Below, piece after piece: positions 15,019 through 15,406 of a stretch of 15,406 nucleotides of DNA. Position numbers and translations under genes: made by a program. Within the stretch, counting starts at the first letter, position 1. Every line of letters starts with the position of its first letter. Below the pieces are notes generated by a model. That model had not been told where the DNA came from. It saw only the letters and a list, made by a program, of their open reading frames with translations, and did not search any database. The DNA is from Bacteroidales bacterium (GTDB lineage: Bacteria > Bacteroidota > Bacteroidia > Bacteroidales > WCHB1-69), in NCBI GenBank assembly GCA_028683685.1, contig JAQUHH010000022.1, positions 1-15,406 of the forward strand, given 5' to 3'.

Positions 15019-15406
15019 TTATAAATTAGATTTCTGCTTAATCGCTTCATAAATAACCGATTTAACAGAAACTACACGAGGACTCACTTGTTGTGAAAAC
15101 AGAGCCAAATATTCGATGTTTTTTTTCTTTTCATGAATCGGTGCAGAAACCAAATTATGCAGATTTAAATTAAAGTTTTTAGCCTCTTTGATAATTTCCT
15201 CCATAATTTTGAAATGATGTTCGGGGTTTTTCACAATTCCATCTCTTCCAATGGCATCTTTTCCAACTTCAAATTGAGGTTTAATTAATCCAATAAAAAA
15301 AGTTTTCTCATTCATAAAATCAGGCAAAAATGGCATTAATTTTCGCATTGAAATAAACGATAAATCGCTTAATACAAAATCTAAATCTGGGGAAAGAGAA
15401 GTGCTT
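15019..15406 (-). CDS. tlyA: TlyA family rRNA 2'-O-methyltransferase, C-terminal part (cut by window edge)
   Basis: The frame stays open past the ATG at 15348 to the end of the window, and the extra codons read ...DFVLSDLSFIS-MRKLMPFL, which is a conserved TlyA block, so that ATG is internal and the gene begins outside. TlyA proteins carry an N-terminal S4 RNA-binding domain and a FtsJ-like methyltransferase domain that 2'-O-methylates rRNA; some members also act as hemolysins. Visible motifs are SDLSFIS (about 15349-15369), LIKPQFEVGKD with the conserved lysine, and the C-terminal NIEYLALF. Only about 129 codons are present. It lies 39 nt upstream of the S41 peptidase gene on the same strand. 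Confidence 0.88.
   Translation of the reverse strand, partial: STSLSPDLDFVLSDLSFISMRKLMPFLPDFMNEKTFFIGLIKPQFEVGKDAIGRDGIVKNPEHHFKIMEEIIKEAKNFNLNLHNLVSAPIHEKKKNIEYLALFSQQVSPRVVSVKSVIYEAIKQKSNL

Noticed and set aside
15346..15348. ATG as the start of a 109-residue protein
   Set aside because: Codons upstream in the same frame encode the conserved SDLSFIS block of TlyA, so this Met is internal.

Overview
The window looks like chromosomal DNA from an AT-rich member of the Bacteroidota. Evidence: secreted proteins whose signal peptides end in SQ/AQ/GQ motifs, initiation sites without clear Shine-Dalgarno sequences, a promoter of the -33 TTTG / -7 TAnnTTTG type, and families common in that phylum (PUR-like DUF3276, bacterial GH3 protein, DUF6150-type repeat protein). 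Assignment below phylum is not possible from what can be seen.

Layout. (1) 1-5591, plus strand: the 3' part of infB (translation initiation factor IF2), a strong intrinsic terminator, a secreted M3 zinc peptidase and truA (tRNA pseudouridine synthase). The peptidase and truA are separated in the same frame by one stop codon and one sense codon. (2) 5609-8664, minus strand: a tight three-gene operon with gaps of 6 and 2 nt, transcribed GH3-type adenylate-forming enzyme -> secreted six-repeat propeller-like protein -> class I SAM methyltransferase. (3) 8728-9543, plus strand: ispE of the MEP isoprenoid pathway, divergent from GH3 across 63 bp. (4) 9710-10054, minus strand: a PUR-like nucleic-acid-binding protein with a well-formed Bacteroidota promoter. 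(5) 10055-13321: an accessory-looking stretch of exported proteins on the plus strand. It holds a secreted propeller-like protein, a secreted alpha/beta-hydrolase fused to a LysM domain, a protein made of six 13-residue YKSDA repeats with register-matched cysteines, and a small cysteine-containing lipoprotein. (6) 13384-15406, minus strand: a membrane-anchored C-terminal processing peptidase (S41) behind the 3' end of a TlyA-type rRNA methyltransferase gene cut by the window edge.

Most of the window is housekeeping (translation, tRNA/rRNA modification, isoprenoids, proteolysis). No mobile element, tRNA, rRNA or CRISPR array was seen. The least explained parts are the GH3/propeller/methyltransferase operon, the propeller plus esterase-LysM pair, and the YKSDA repeat protein. 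None can be called a new system from sequence alone, but each has a specific testable feature.
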